DNA of 64,000 nt from Comamonas resistens. GTDB taxonomy: Bacteria; Pseudomonadota; Gammaproteobacteria; Burkholderiales; Burkholderiaceae_C. This document shows positions 63,648 to 64,000 of the stretch, piece by piece. The translations under genes and the position numbers were made by a program. Position 1 is the first letter of the stretch, and each line of letters opens with the position of its first letter. The stretch is from NCBI RefSeq assembly GCF_030064165.1, contig NZ_CP125947.1:1860001-1924000 (forward strand), written 5' to 3'. The notes under the pieces were generated by a model. That model was given only the letters and a program-made list of their open reading frames with translations, had not been told where the DNA came from and ran no database searches.

Positions 63648-64000
63648 TGCTGCAGCGCTTTTCACTTTCGCAACGGCTGTCGGCCGTGTTCGTGGTGCTG
63701 CTGCTGGCCTGCTGCGCGGCTTCGGTGGCGCTGCAGATGCGGGGCAGCGAAAGGCATGAGCAGGAGGTCATCCAGAGGCTTTCGCAAGACCTGGCTCCGC
63801 AGATTGCCCGCTACCCCGAACTGATGGAGCCGCGGGGCTTGAACCCTTCGGCCGTGCATGGGCTGTTCGACAAGCTGATGACCGTGAATCCTAGCGTCGA
63901 GGTCTACCTGCTGGATGAGAGCGGACGCATACAGTCCTATTCGGCACCGGAGGGGGCGGTCAAGCGCTCGCAGGTGAATCTGATGCCTGTGCGTCAGCTG
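63647..64000 (+). CDS. Sensor histidine kinase, N-terminal part (cut by window)
   Basis: The frame opens at ATG 63647, overlapping the regulator stop, and stays open to the right edge (118 codons). MLQRFSLSQRLSAVFVVLLLACCAASVAL is the first transmembrane helix; what follows looks like an extracytoplasmic sensor (RLSQDLAPQIARYPELMEPRGLNPSAVHGLFDKLMTVNPSVEVYLLDESGRIQSY). The kinase core lies beyond the window. The pairing with the OmpR-type regulator supports the call. Confidence 0.85.
   Translation, partial: MLQRFSLSQRLSAVFVVLLLACCAASVALQMRGSERHEQEVIQRLSQDLAPQIARYPELMEPRGLNPSAVHGLFDKLMTVNPSVEVYLLDESGRIQSYSAPEGAVKRSQVNLMPVRQL

Overview
The window looks like chromosomal DNA of a Comamonadaceae betaproteobacterium, most likely Comamonas or a close relative such as Delftia or Acidovorax. 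The gene content (urt/ure cluster, cysNC fusion, egtD-egtB, HU followed by tRNA-Val), the moderately high GC and two families of intergenic repeats typical of that family support this. It opens inside pgsA and closes inside a sensor kinase gene.

Layout. 1-8.6 kb: the 3' end of pgsA, an HU gene with tRNA-Val, a minus-strand accessory block (outer-membrane barrel protein, amidohydrolase, UspA, PliG-like lysozyme inhibitor, nitrobindin-like protein), ppiD, and two tRNA-His genes. 8.6-24.4 kb: a complete urea and nickel unit. ureABC, the accessory genes ureJ/E/F/G and an acetyltransferase lie on the minus strand. A TonB-dependent receptor, a DUF4198 protein, urtABCDE and ureD lie on the plus strand. 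Three sequences match the sigma-54 -24/-12 consensus, one before ureA, one before the receptor and one before urtA, with NtrC-like sites beside them. The unit therefore appears to be switched on by nitrogen starvation and to couple urea import, nickel import and urease maturation.

24.4-38 kb: a small unknown gene, a TetR/ketosynthase pair, a Bug-type binding protein, then a sulfur-activation region. There cysQ diverges from an unusual frame in which a catalytically degenerate IS630-type transposase-like protein runs without a stop into cysD. cysNC, a DUF1214 protein, a sulfotransferase, SnoaL-like, SRPBCC and SDR genes follow. PAPS made by CysD/CysNC could feed the sulfotransferase, so this may be an uncharacterised sulfonation gene cluster. 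It carries signs of decay: an EthD-like remnant and a frameshifted SnoaL copy.

38-44 kb: a dCache-GGDEF protein, a scrapyard of truncated genes and transposase remnants (AraC, IS3-type, LysR, IS5-type), a one-domain EamA transporter, and egtD-egtB for ergothioneine. 44-53 kb: a GNAT gene, a LysR regulator beside a two-subunit molybdenum hydroxylase (IorAB type), and a pirin/FMN-reductase/patatin set with its own LysR, flanked by SDR and DoxX remnants. 53-59 kb: an FNR-like oxidoreductase and a GlxA-type regulator divergent from SDR, thiolase, MFS and thioesterase genes. 59-64 kb: a second diguanylate cyclase, then an MXKDX repeat protein, an MsrP-like molybdoenzyme with its cytochrome b, and a divergent two-component system.

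All functions are read from sequence by eye. Regulatory sites are consensus matches only.
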